The notes under the pieces are model-generated. The model saw nothing but the letters and a program-made list of their open reading frames with translations. It did not search any database and had not been told where the DNA came from. This document shows positions 52,556 through 61,003 of a stretch of DNA of 64,000 nt, one piece after another. A program made the position numbers and the translations under genes. Numbering within the stretch: the first letter of the stretch is position 1; the number at the start of each line of letters is the position of its first letter. Source of the stretch: CADEFQ01 sp050249415 (lineage in GTDB: Bacteria; Pseudomonadota; Gammaproteobacteria; Steroidobacterales; Steroidobacteraceae). The stretch spans positions 1-64,000 of the forward strand of contig JBFWQO010000009.1 of assembly GCA_050249415.1 (NCBI GenBank). The letters are read 5' to 3'.

Positions 52556-52567
52556 GTCCAATCGGAC
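52556..52567. promoter_or_regulatory. Candidate operator GTCC-N4-GGAC (site 4)
   Basis: Palindrome GTCC-AATC-GGAC in the 131-base gap between the enoyl-CoA hydratase stop and the acyl-CoA dehydrogenase start. It shares its eleven bases TCCAATCGGAC with site 5. Confidence 0.55.
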
Positions 52568-52577
52568 TATCGGGGCC

Positions 52578-53357
52578 TCAGCGCCCCTTGTAGTCGGGCT
52601 TGCGCTTCTCGGCGAAGGCCTTCGGTCCCTCGCGCGCGTCCGCGGAGGAGAACACCCGCGCGCCGATCGCTTTTTCGAGGACGAAATTGGGTTCGTTGTT
52701 GAGCGCCCGCACCGCGATCTCCTTCGCGGTGCGCACCGCCAGCGGGCCGTTGTCGCAGATTCTCTCCGCGAGCGCCAGCGCCTCCTCGAGCAGCCGTTCC
52801 GATGGCACGATGCGATTGACCAGGCCCACCTCGTAGGCACGCTTCGCATCGATGCTGGCGCCCGTCAACAACATCTCCATCGCGACGGCCCACGGAATCT
52901 GCTGCGGCAGGCGGATGTGGCTGCCGCCCACCGGGATCACCGCCCAGCGCACCTCGCTCAGGCCGAAGGTGGCGTTTTCCGCCGCGAGGCGGATGTCGGT
53001 ACCCAGCATGAACTCCATGCCCCCCGCCACGCACATGCCGTTCACCGCCGCGATGATCGGCTTGTAGATGGTCTGGAACGGCCGCTTCACCGGGTCCTCG
53101 TAGCCCATCGAATCGCCGGCCGCGATCGCGGGCAGTGCGGACTTCAGGTCCATGCCCGTGCAGAACGAACGATTGCCCGCGCCGGTGAGGATCGCGACAT
53201 GCAGGGCGGGGTCCGCGTTGAAGTCGTCGAACGCCGCGTCCATGCCGACGATCATCTCGCGGGTCATCGCGTTGGCCGCCTGCGGGCGGTTCAAGGTCAT
53301 CACCGCGATGCGACCTCGCTTCTCGTAAGTGAATGTCTCGGGAAGATTCAATGCCAT
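52578..53357 (-). CDS. Enoyl-CoA hydratase
   Basis: A 259-residue crotonase with both hydratase glutamates: one in CVAGGMEFMLGTD and one in FGLSEVRWAVIPVGG. Oxyanion-hole segments are GAGNRSFCTGMDLKS and VNGMCVAGG. It hydrates a trans-2-enoyl-CoA in beta-oxidation. ATG 53357 lies 16 bases after the stop of the EtfD-like gene. The C-terminus EKRKPDYKGR is typical. Confidence 0.92.
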   Translation of the reverse strand: MALNLPETFTYEKRGRIAVMTLNRPQAANAMTREMIVGMDAAFDDFNADPALHVAILTGAGNRSFCTGMDLKSALPAIAAGDSMGYEDPVKRPFQTIYKPIIAAVNGMCVAGGMEFMLGTDIRLAAENATFGLSEVRWAVIPVGGSHIRLPQQIPWAVAMEMLLTGASIDAKRAYEVGLVNRIVPSERLLEEALALAERICDNGPLAVRTAKEIAVRALNNEPNFVLEKAIGARVFSSADAREGPKAFAEKRKPDYKGR

Positions 53358-53373
53358 GGCCTCGCCCTGTCGT

Positions 53374-55317
53374 TTATTGAAGCGCGTCGGCGACGAGTTC
53401 CGCGAGGTCGAAGACCTGCGGCTCCTCAGAGTGCTTCGCCGCGCTCGAACTCAGCATCAGGAGACAAAGCGGACAGGAGGTCGCGACCTTGTTCGCGCCC
53501 GTGCCGAGCGCTTCCGTGATCCGCACATCGCTGATGCGTGCCGTGCCGGTCTCGCGCGACCAGTATTTGCCGCCACCACCACCGCAGCAGAAGTTGTTCT
53601 CCCGGTTGCGCGGCATCTCCACCAGTTCGCCGAGCGCTGCGACGACACCGCGCGGCTCGGCCTCGATACCATTGTGCCGCGCGAGATAGCAGGGATCGTG
53701 GAACACGATCTTCTGCAGCGCATCGCGCCTGACGGCGAGCTTGCCCCCCCGGACGAGCCGGTCGATGAGCACCGAGTGCATGATGGTTTCCCACTGCGCG
53801 CCGAGCTGTGGATAGTAGCGGCTGAAGCTGTTGAAGCTGTGCGGGCACATCGTGATCACCTTGGTGACCCGCGCCTCCCGGAACTCCTCGATGTTCGCCT
53901 GCGCCAGCTCGACGAACAGCAGCTCGTTGCCCATCATCTTGGCGGGGTCGCCCGTGCAGCGCGTCTCCTCGAGGATGCCCCACGAGAGGCCCGCCGCACC
54001 CAGGATCCGGACCATGGCGCGCGCGATCTTTTGCGCACGCTCCTCGTACGCGACGGAGCAGCCGATCCAGAGCAGGTACTCGGTCTGTCCCGGGACGAAG
54101 CGGGGCACTTCGAGGCCGCGATGCCAGTCGTCGCGATTGGCGGACGTGCCGACGAACGGGTGGCAGCGCGACTCGAGGTTGCGGTTCGCGGCCGCCATGA
54201 CCTCCGGCATTTCCGAGCGGCCCATGACGAGCTGGCGCCTGAAGTGCAGGATCACCTCGGCCGGGTCGTTGGTCACCGGGCACTCTTCCACGCACGCGCC
54301 GCAGCTCGTGCAACTGAAAAGCGCGTCGACACCGAGCGTGTCGATCAGCGATGTGTCGTCCACCCGCCCTTCGGCCTGGAACTCGGCGCAGGTCAACATG
54401 ATCTTCTTCGGCGAGAGCGGCTTGCCGGTCTGCGCCGCCGGGCATACCTCGTGGCAGCGGCCACACCACAGGCACGCCTCGAAGTCGAGGCGGTTCTTGA
54501 ACGGCAGGTCGGCGAGCTTCCCGGCGCCGAGGACCGGCTCCTCCGCGTCGAAATCGATCGCCGGTATCGTCACGCCAGGACGCCGCTTCGCGAGCGCCGT
54601 GTTGAGGGGGCCGAGCAGCATGTGCGACATCGGCGTGCGGGTGATCAGCACGATGAACGCGAGACCCAGCAGCCCGTGCAACCACCACAGCGCGAGGTAG
54701 CTGTGCTCATGCAGGGCCGCACCGACCTGGCCCACCCAGGGGGCCAGCTCGAGGCCGAGGAATTCCCCGGCGCTCGTGATCCCCGGCTGCGCGAGTCGCA
54801 CCGACTCGGCGACGAAACCGGCGACGATGACGAGCAGGAGGAGCGCCTCCATGACGACGAAGCCACGGCGTGCCTTGCCGACGGTCAGCCGCTCCGGCGG
54901 TCTCGAACGCCGCAACAGGAAGAACACGACACCGAGCAGCATCGCGAGGCCGCCGACCTCGCGCCCGAGTTCCATCACGAGGAAGCCGAACCGGCCCTCG
55001 TACACGGGAACGCCGACGAAACTCAACGCGTAGGCGCCGTGCCCGAAGATCTCGAGCAGCGCGCCATAGAAGAGGAGCGCGTGTGCGATGCCCGATGCCG
55101 GCCGCTTGTAGAGGCGCGAGAGCAGGAGACCGCGCAGCAGGAACGACCGCCAGTTGACGCGGCCGACGACATCCGCGAGCGAGGTGGCGCCGGCAAACGG
55201 CGAGCCCCCGGCGGCCGTACGGCGCCAGAGGTCGCGCAAGCCGAGCACGAGCGCGGCGCCCGCGGCACACAGCAGGATCGCCAGGAGGACGTAGTTCACC
55301 GCGCCGATGTCGTACAC
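53374..55317 (-). CDS. EtfD-like membrane Fe-S oxidoreductase (ETF:quinone route)
   Basis: A 647-residue protein: an N-terminal membrane part of about five or six helices (1-230) like the gamma subunit of nitrate reductase, two 4Fe-4S sites (Cys 282/285/288/292 and 336/339/342/346), and a C-terminal heterodisulfide-reductase-type part with CCG motifs (FCCGGGGGKYW near 570). This is the layout of the mycobacterial ETF oxidoreductase EtfD. With both ETF genes in the same operon it probably passes acyl-CoA dehydrogenase electrons to the quinone pool. GTG start at 55317. Confidence 0.88.
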   Translation of the reverse strand: MYDIGAVNYVLLAILLCAAGAALVLGLRDLWRRTAAGGSPFAGATSLADVVGRVNWRSFLLRGLLLSRLYKRPASGIAHALLFYGALLEIFGHGAYALSFVGVPVYEGRFGFLVMELGREVGGLAMLLGVVFFLLRRSRPPERLTVGKARRGFVVMEALLLLVIVAGFVAESVRLAQPGITSAGEFLGLELAPWVGQVGAALHEHSYLALWWLHGLLGLAFIVLITRTPMSHMLLGPLNTALAKRRPGVTIPAIDFDAEEPVLGAGKLADLPFKNRLDFEACLWCGRCHEVCPAAQTGKPLSPKKIMLTCAEFQAEGRVDDTSLIDTLGVDALFSCTSCGACVEECPVTNDPAEVILHFRRQLVMGRSEMPEVMAAANRNLESRCHPFVGTSANRDDWHRGLEVPRFVPGQTEYLLWIGCSVAYEERAQKIARAMVRILGAAGLSWGILEETRCTGDPAKMMGNELLFVELAQANIEEFREARVTKVITMCPHSFNSFSRYYPQLGAQWETIMHSVLIDRLVRGGKLAVRRDALQKIVFHDPCYLARHNGIEAEPRGVVAALGELVEMPRNRENNFCCGGGGGKYWSRETGTARISDVRITEALGTGANKVATSCPLCLLMLSSSAAKHSEEPQVFDLAELVADALQ

Positions 55318-55366
55318 GTTCGTTGCCCCAGCGAGCGCCTGCGCGCCGGCCCGGCGCGCGGCGCGA

Positions 55367-56560
55367 TCAGCGTTTCAGGATGGCCGCCGTCGCATTGCCA
55401 CCCAGTCCATTCGTTTGCGCAAGACCCACTTTGGCGTCGGGCACCTGCCGGCCGCCGGACTGGCCACGCAGCTGCCACGTGAGCTCCGCGATCTGGAACA
55501 CGCCCATGGCGGTCGTCGCTTCGCCGAACGACACGAAGCCGCCCGAGGGATTGATCGGCATGCGTCCCGTCGGTGTCGTCTCACCGGCGGCCACCAGCCG
55601 CTCGGCTTCCCCGGGCTCGCAAAGCCCCCATTCCTCCGGAAATGCGAGCTCGTAGTAGCAGGTGTTGTCCTGCAGCTCCGTGAAGCTGACGTCCTTCGGG
55701 CCGATGCCGGCGCGCTCGAACGCCCGCGTGACAGCGCCCTTGACCTCCGTGTGCAGGCTCGGGCCGCTCGGGACAGGCCCCGCCAAACCGCGCGGCAGCG
55801 AATCCTCGAAGGTCATCGTCGCCACGGCACTCGAGGCCACCCAGACCGGTCTCGTCGTGAACTCGCGGGCCTTGCGCTTCGAGCAGATGATGACTGCCGC
55901 CGCGCCATTCGACACCGGGCAGATCTGGAACAGTCGCAGCGGATTGCTGACATAGGGCGACGCCAGCACGTCGGCGAGCGTGACTTCCTTCTGGAAGCGC
56001 GCATACGGGTTGCCGACGGAGCACTTGCGCGCCTTCACCGTGACGCTCGCGAACTGCTCCTCGGTCGTGCCGTAATCGTGCATGCGCCGGCGCGCGAGGG
56101 TCGCCCAGAACGACGGCCCCGGAAAGCCGATGCAGCGCTGGCGCAGGAACTCCGGATCCGTGGCCTCCTCGATGCCCGAAGTCTGGATCATGCCTTTCGG
56201 CATCACCTCGCCTCCGACGACGAGCACGATGTCGTACAGTCCACCGGCCACCAGCGAATAGCCGACGTTGAACGCATTGCCGCCGGCGGCACAGCCCGCG
56301 GACATGTTGAAGACCGGGATGCCGGTCGAGCCGATGTCCTCGACGACATCGTTGCCGTTCAGTCCCCAGCCCTTGCCCCCGGAGAAGCGAGAACTCGCGG
56401 CGGCCACCGCCTCGATCTGTCCCCACGCGACGCCGGCGTCCTCGAGCGCCCTGTCCACGGCATGGCGGCACAGTTCCGTCACGGACTTGTTGCCGACGAC
56501 GCTGTCCCCGGTCTTGCCGAAGCGATGGAGGCCCACGCCCAGTACTGCGACATCCTGCAT
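55367..56560 (-). CDS. Thiolase-family protein with Cys but altered His motif
   Basis: A 397-residue SCP2-type thiolase fold. The nucleophile region NMSAGCAAGGNAFNVG keeps the Cys, but the C-terminal GHPxG motif reads SGGFVSFGEATTAMG, with Glu replacing the catalytic His. It may be a condensing or cleaving enzyme with changed chemistry. It is paired with a DUF35 gene 21 bases upstream. The other thiolase-like protein of the operon has the reverse pattern (no Cys, GH kept). Confidence 0.85.
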   Translation of the reverse strand: MQDVAVLGVGLHRFGKTGDSVVGNKSVTELCRHAVDRALEDAGVAWGQIEAVAAASSRFSGGKGWGLNGNDVVEDIGSTGIPVFNMSAGCAAGGNAFNVGYSLVAGGLYDIVLVVGGEVMPKGMIQTSGIEEATDPEFLRQRCIGFPGPSFWATLARRRMHDYGTTEEQFASVTVKARKCSVGNPYARFQKEVTLADVLASPYVSNPLRLFQICPVSNGAAAVIICSKRKAREFTTRPVWVASSAVATMTFEDSLPRGLAGPVPSGPSLHTEVKGAVTRAFERAGIGPKDVSFTELQDNTCYYELAFPEEWGLCEPGEAERLVAAGETTPTGRMPINPSGGFVSFGEATTAMGVFQIAELTWQLRGQSGGRQVPDAKVGLAQTNGLGGNATAAILKR

Positions 56561-56581
56561 ATCTGCCCACTCTCCGCCGGC

Positions 56582-57001
56582 TCAGGCCAGCTTGAATTTC
56601 CAGGTCGTGAAGGCCTTGCCCTCTTCGTGATAGAGCGCGTCGACGACCAGCTCCACGGCCGCGCCGACGCTCATCGCCGCCGGCGGGTCGACCATCTGCC
56701 CGACGAGCCGCAGGCCGTTGTCGAGATCGACGACCGCGATCGCGTACGGCTTGAACGGCTTGTCGTGCTTGTGCGGCGGCGGCGGCGGGAAGTCCGCCAC
56801 CGAGTAACTCCACACCTTGCCACGGCCGCCGAATTCGCACGGCTGCATGTCCGATCCCGGGCACTTCGGGTTGTGACAACTCGCCGCCTTCGGGAAGTAT
56901 GGTGTACCGCACGCAGCGCACCGCGACCCGAGGACCCGGGCGCCCCCCTCGGCGACGAACAGACCCGGCACACACGGCTCAGAAGCTTCGACCACTTGCA
57001 T
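56582..57001 (-). CDS. DUF35 Zn-ribbon/OB-fold protein (thiolase partner)
   Basis: A 139-residue protein with a zinc ribbon (SRCAACGTPYFPKAASCHNPKC) and an OB fold (KVWSYSVADFPPPPP, PYAIAVVDLDNGLRLVGQMV). It is expected to bind acyl-CoA and pair with the thiolase encoded next. The start is ambiguous: ATG 57001 lies just after GGAGA, whereas GTG 57019 would overlap the ETF alpha gene. Confidence 0.87.
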   Translation of the reverse strand: MQVVEASEPCVPGLFVAEGGARVLGSRCAACGTPYFPKAASCHNPKCPGSDMQPCEFGGRGKVWSYSVADFPPPPPHKHDKPFKPYAIAVVDLDNGLRLVGQMVDPPAAMSVGAAVELVVDALYHEEGKAFTTWKFKLA

Positions 57002-57008
57002 TTCTCCG

Positions 57009-57968
57009 TCAGCCGCCACGGGCTGCCTTGATGAGTTCCGGCATCACTTCCAGGCAATCGCCGACGATCCCGTAGCGCGCATACCGGAAGATTGCTGCGT
57101 CCCGGTCCTTGTTGATCGCGACGATCGTCCTGGCCGCCGAACATCCCGCCATGTGCTGGCTCGCGCCGGAAATGCCGGCCGCGACATACAGTCGCGGCCG
57201 CGTGATCTTGCCTGTCAGGCCGATCTGCCGTGAGGCATCGATCCAGCCCTCGTCGACGATCGGGCGCGACCCTCCCCACATGCCGCCGAGGGCCGCAGCG
57301 AGGTCCCTGACCAGTCCGAGATTGTCCGCCTTGCCGAGACCCCGGCCGCCGCCGACGATGATATCGGCATCCTCGAGGCGGGGACCTTCGGCCCTGGGCG
57401 CCGCCACGACCTTGAAGCGCTCCTCGATGGCGCCGAGATCGACATCGACCGGGTTGCACTTCGGCTCGGTGGACGCCGCGGCAGGCTCGGTCGCGAGCGT
57501 CGTCGTCGCGACGCACACGACACTCGTACGGGGCGGCATGCGATAGACGACATGCGTGTCGCCCCCGTAAGCCGTTGCCGACACGTGCAGCGCACCGTCC
57601 TCGTGCCGGAGCGCGAATACGTTCGTCACGACCGCGCCGGCGAGCCGCGTGGCGAGGCGCGGCGCCACGAGCCGCGATGCCGCCGACTGGTTGAAGAGGA
57701 CGACGGCGGCCGGCGCCTTCGCGAAATACTGCGCCAGCGCCTCGGTCAGCACGTCCGGACCGCAGCCGCCGAGCTTGGCGTCGCCGATGACGTCCACCGC
57801 TTCGACGCCGTGGCGCGACGCAATGCCGCGCACCGCCTCGCCATCCGTTCCCGCCACCACCCAGCGCAGCGGCAGTCCCGCAGCCGAGCCGTATGCGCGG
57901 GCCGCCGTCAGGACCTCCTCGGTGCCGCGTTCGACGGTGCTTCCCCAACTGCAGACGACTACGCTCAT
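57009..57968 (-). CDS. etfA: Electron transfer flavoprotein alpha subunit
   Basis: A 319-residue ETF alpha subunit. The C-terminal FAD domain is clear: IIVGGGRGLGKADN, GGSRPIVDEGWIDASRQIGLTG, LYVAAGISGASQHMAG, IVAINKDRDAAIF and GIVGDCLEVMPEL. It accepts electrons from the operon's acyl-CoA dehydrogenases. The beta subunit gene is two genes upstream, with coxG between them, an unusual split of the etfBA pair. Confidence 0.95.
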   Translation of the reverse strand: MSVVVCSWGSTVERGTEEVLTAARAYGSAAGLPLRWVVAGTDGEAVRGIASRHGVEAVDVIGDAKLGGCGPDVLTEALAQYFAKAPAAVVLFNQSAASRLVAPRLATRLAGAVVTNVFALRHEDGALHVSATAYGGDTHVVYRMPPRTSVVCVATTTLATEPAAASTEPKCNPVDVDLGAIEERFKVVAAPRAEGPRLEDADIIVGGGRGLGKADNLGLVRDLAAALGGMWGGSRPIVDEGWIDASRQIGLTGKITRPRLYVAAGISGASQHMAGCSAARTIVAINKDRDAAIFRYARYGIVGDCLEVMPELIKAARGG

Positions 57969-57977
57969 GAAGCCCCT

Positions 57978-58598
57978 CTACGCGCGCCCGAAGAGGCGCC
58001 GGAAGAAGCCGCGCAGGCCCTCCCACAGCGTCTTCAGCACGACTGCGACGATATTGATCGATTCCTGCCTCACGGGTGGCGGCGCAGGCGGCGCTGCCTG
58101 CCCGCTGCCCGGCGCCGCGCCCGCCGGCGTCGCGGCGGCCGCGGCGGGCTCGAGCATCGCGCGCACATTGTTCACGTACATCTTGATGATCTGGCCCGAG
58201 ACACCCTCGATCATCCCGCGACCGACCTGCGCGATCTTGCCGGTGAGATCGATGCTGGAACTGGTTTCGACGCTCGTGGCCGTTCCGCCACCCGCCGCCG
58301 TGAGCCGGCTCGTGATCGTGCCCCGCACGGTCCCGCCGCCCCGCTCCTTGCCTTCGGCCAGCATCCTGACGATGCCGGCCGCTCGATCCGTTTCGGCGTA
58401 GGTGATCGTCCCCTGGTACTGCGCGGTCACCGCGCCGACCTTGACCTTGACGGTACCCACGAAACTCTTGTCGTCGACGACCTCCGTCAGCGATGCACCC
58501 GGCATGCACGCGACGACATTCGCGGGATCGAGCATGAAGGCCCACACCGCGTCGATGGGCGCGCGGACTTCGAAGGCCTGCTTGAGTTCGATCGCCAT
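57978..58598 (-). CDS. CoxG-family SRPBCC protein
   Basis: A 206-residue protein with an N-terminal SRPBCC domain (about 1-150: FEVRAPIDAVWAFMLDPANVVACMPGA, VKVKVGAVTAQYQG), a Pro/Ala-rich linker and a C-terminal amphipathic/basic tail (LKTLWEGLRGFFRRLFGRA) that probably binds the membrane. CoxG anchors or services CO dehydrogenase-type molybdenum hydroxylases. Here it sits between the ETF genes, while the Mo-hydroxylase genes lie in the divergent operon 2.4 kb away. Confidence 0.88.
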   Translation of the reverse strand: MAIELKQAFEVRAPIDAVWAFMLDPANVVACMPGASLTEVVDDKSFVGTVKVKVGAVTAQYQGTITYAETDRAAGIVRMLAEGKERGGGTVRGTITSRLTAAGGGTATSVETSSSIDLTGKIAQVGRGMIEGVSGQIIKMYVNNVRAMLEPAAAAATPAGAAPGSGQAAPPAPPPVRQESINIVAVVLKTLWEGLRGFFRRLFGRA

Positions 58599-58604
58599 GC
58601 CGGC

Positions 58605-59402
58605 TCAGATCGCGCCGTCCGCGCGCAACCGCTCGACCAGTTCTCGCGCCACTTGCGGCGCCGGGCCCTGCAGGAATTCGCAGTTGCCGGCGACCACCGG
58701 CAGTTGTTGCCGCACCAGCGCGACCGCGGGCGCAAGATCGGCAGCCGGGATGCCGAGCGAGTCGGCCGTGACGACGACAGGCGCCATCTTGCGCGCGGCC
58801 ATCTTGGACTTCGCGGTCGGGAAACGCGGCACGCCCACCTCGTTGCTCACGGTCACGAGCGCGGGCGTCGCGCCCTGCACCACTTCGTCACCGTCGCTCG
58901 TCACGCGTGTCACGCGCAGGGTCGTGCCGGAGACCTCGACGGCGCGTGCATACAGGACGGCGGGCAGGCCGAGCTTTTCCGCGAGCAGGACGGGCACGAC
59001 CCCCTGGTCGTCGTCGGAAGCCTGCCGGCCGCAGAGGATGAGATCCGCGCCGCCGTTGACCCTGATCCACGCGGCGAGCAGCTTCGCCACCGCTTCGCAA
59101 TCGAGTTCGGCGCCGGCCGGGTCGATCGCGACGATCTCGTCGGCGCCGAGCGCCGCGCAGTGCCGCAGCACGGACTGCACGTCGGCGCCGATCGATACGA
59201 CCGCGATGCGGCACTCGACACCGGCATCGCGGATGCGCAGCGCGACTTCCATGCCCTGCTCGTCGTAGCCATTGATCAGGCGCGGCACGTTCGCGACTTC
59301 GAGCGTGCGCCCGTCGCTCCCGATCCTGAGCTTGCCCGCGAGCGCCAGGTTGTTGACGGCGTTCGGGTCGAGCACTTCCTTGACACAGACTACGATGCGC
59401 AT
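58605..59402 (-). CDS. etfB: Electron transfer flavoprotein beta subunit
   Basis: A 265-residue ETF beta subunit: MRIVVCVKEVLDPNAVNN, RLINGYDEQGMEVALRIRD, ILCGRQASDDDQGVVPVLLAEKLG and the signature-region VTVSNEVGVPRFPTAKSKMAA, the AMP-binding/recognition-loop area. It recognises dehydrogenases in the ETF dimer. It starts 4 bases after the small unknown gene. Length normal. Confidence 0.95.
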   Translation of the reverse strand: MRIVVCVKEVLDPNAVNNLALAGKLRIGSDGRTLEVANVPRLINGYDEQGMEVALRIRDAGVECRIAVVSIGADVQSVLRHCAALGADEIVAIDPAGAELDCEAVAKLLAAWIRVNGGADLILCGRQASDDDQGVVPVLLAEKLGLPAVLYARAVEVSGTTLRVTRVTSDGDEVVQGATPALVTVSNEVGVPRFPTAKSKMAARKMAPVVVTADSLGIPAADLAPAVALVRQQLPVVAGNCEFLQGPAPQVARELVERLRADGAI

Positions 59403-59406
59403 GGCT

Positions 59407-59706
59407 TCATTCTTCGCCTTCGAGAACCAGACTGCCGGCGTCGCACCACACGGCTTCCTGCGCATAGCCTTCCGGCTTGCGCGTCAGTTCCGCCATGAGA
59501 TACCAGCGCCACGGGATGTCGCCGAAATCGCGGAAGTGCCCGGTCAGCGTACCGGCGAATTCCTGGCGCCCCGCGAAATGCGTGCCCTCGATCGCCTTGC
59601 CGCCGTCACATTCGGCGCGCCGCCCGCGCATCGCCGGGTCGAAGCCCGCGCGATCCGCGATGGCCCGCACCGCGTCGTCAGGCCGATGCGAAGCGATCGA
59701 AGACAT
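59407..59706 (-). CDS. Small protein of unknown function
   Basis: A 99-residue protein that I do not recognise. It overlaps the 3' end of the nitronate-monooxygenase-like gene by 29 bases and ends 4 bases before etfB, so it fits operon spacing. It has an acidic C-terminus (SLVLEGEE), aromatic-rich GHFRDFGDIPWRWYLMAEL, and two Cys. It has no signal or membrane segment. It may be a small accessory or redox subunit. Confidence 0.6.
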   Translation of the reverse strand: MSSIASHRPDDAVRAIADRAGFDPAMRGRRAECDGGKAIEGTHFAGRQEFAGTLTGHFRDFGDIPWRWYLMAELTRKPEGYAQEAVWCDAGSLVLEGEE

Positions 59707-60775
59707 CGAGTGCCTCGTCGACCAGGTCGGAGAGGATCTGGCGCGCGGGCTTCATTTCGGTCACGTAGTGGATGCCCTGCCCGGCGGCCTCGGTCATCAG
59801 GTCCTTGCGCTGGTAGTCGAGCGATCCCTGGATGTAGTTCGCCGACAGCAGCATCTGCAGCGGCGGTTTGAGCACCGGCGGCGCCTCCGGCCCGAGCCAC
59901 TCGTCGTGCCAGGGGCAACGGGTCGTGCGCATGGTGTATCCGGAAATGCAATCGGAGTACACCGTGTCCTCCGTCTCCGCTTCGAGCAGCCGCTCCTTGA
60001 GCGGGAGGTTCACGTCGGATTCGCGCGAGGCGAGCCACACCGAACCGGTCCACACCCCGGCCGCACCGAGTGCGAGCGCCGCAGCGAGGTGGCGCCCGGT
60101 CGTCACGCCACCGGCCGCGAGCACCGGCACGCCCGCGGCGCGCGCGGCGTCGGCGATCTGCGGCACGATCGAGAAGGTGCCGATGTTGCCGGTGTGACCC
60201 GCGGCGTCGTAGCCCTGCGCGATGATCACGTCCGTCCCGGCGTCGATCTGTTTCTTCGCCTGGCGCGGCTTGCCGACGAGGCCCCACACCTGCATGCCGA
60301 GCTGGTGGGCGCGCTGCAGCAGGAACGCCGGCGAGCCGAGACCCGAGGCGAACACCGGCACGCGCTCGTCGAAGACCACTTCGACCTGGGCCAGCGCGCG
60401 CTTCTGGTCGAGGCCGCCCCAGATGTGCAGGTTCGGCGCCTCCTTCGGATCCGGCACGTTGTACTTGCGCTTGATCTTCTGCTCGAAGTCGACGTGCGAC
60501 TGCGGAATTTCCGCGAGCAGCTGTTCGACCGTGCGCTCCTCGGGAACCGAGGCGGGCAGCACGAGGTCGATGCCGAACGGCTTGCCGCCGACACGGTCGC
60601 GGATCCACTTGATGTCCGCGGCGATGTGGTCGGGCGCGCTCAGCGCCTCGCCGAGCACCGAGAATCCGCCCGCGTTGATGACCGCGACCGCGACGTCCTT
60701 GCAATGCGTGAACGCGACGACCGGGTACTCGATGCCGAGTTTGTCGCACAAGGCTGTATGTAAGGGTCCGCTCAT
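59678..60775 (-). CDS. Nitronate monooxygenase/NPD-family FMN protein
   Basis: A 365-residue FMN TIM-barrel of the 2-nitropropane dioxygenase family: GIEYPVVAFTHCKDVAVAV, NAGGFSVLG, VIIAQGYDAAGHTGNIGT, VLAAGGVTTGRHLAAALALGAAGVWTGSVWL. The AAGH segment carries the putative catalytic His. Members oxidise nitronates or reduce enoyl groups, and homologues also appear in CoA-linked catabolic operons. ATG 60775 has AGGA 7 bases upstream. First gene of the 22-gene minus-strand operon. Confidence 0.88.
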   Translation of the reverse strand: MSGPLHTALCDKLGIEYPVVAFTHCKDVAVAVINAGGFSVLGEALSAPDHIAADIKWIRDRVGGKPFGIDLVLPASVPEERTVEQLLAEIPQSHVDFEQKIKRKYNVPDPKEAPNLHIWGGLDQKRALAQVEVVFDERVPVFASGLGSPAFLLQRAHQLGMQVWGLVGKPRQAKKQIDAGTDVIIAQGYDAAGHTGNIGTFSIVPQIADAARAAGVPVLAAGGVTTGRHLAAALALGAAGVWTGSVWLASRESDVNLPLKERLLEAETEDTVYSDCISGYTMRTTRCPWHDEWLGPEAPPVLKPPLQMLLSANYIQGSLDYQRKDLMTEAAGQGIHYVTEMKPARQILSDLVDEALDVFDRFASA

Positions 60776-60858
60776 GGACATTCCTGCCGTACTGGATGTG
60801 ACCGCGTACCGGTCCCGATGCTGAATGCAAATTATCGGCCGTTGCGCGCGGCCGATAC

Positions 60859-60870
60859 CTCCAATCGGAC
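60859..60870. promoter_or_regulatory. Candidate operator (C/G)TCC-N4-GGAC (site 5)
   Basis: CTCC-AATC-GGAC, one base off the perfect palindrome, in the 228-base divergent gap between the long minus-strand operon (84 bases from its first ATG) and the Mo-hydroxylase operon (134 bases from its start). No other signal was recognised in this gap. Confidence 0.5.
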
Positions 60871-61003
60871 GATGCCCCATGGTTCCCGCGTGGTCAAATG
60901 CACGGGCCGCCGCGAGTCGCGGGTCCGGTTGACCTCGTGCGCAACCGGGCTGCAAGCTGCGCCGCACGGGATGTACCAGAGGACCCGGATCGGGACACGA
61001 AAC

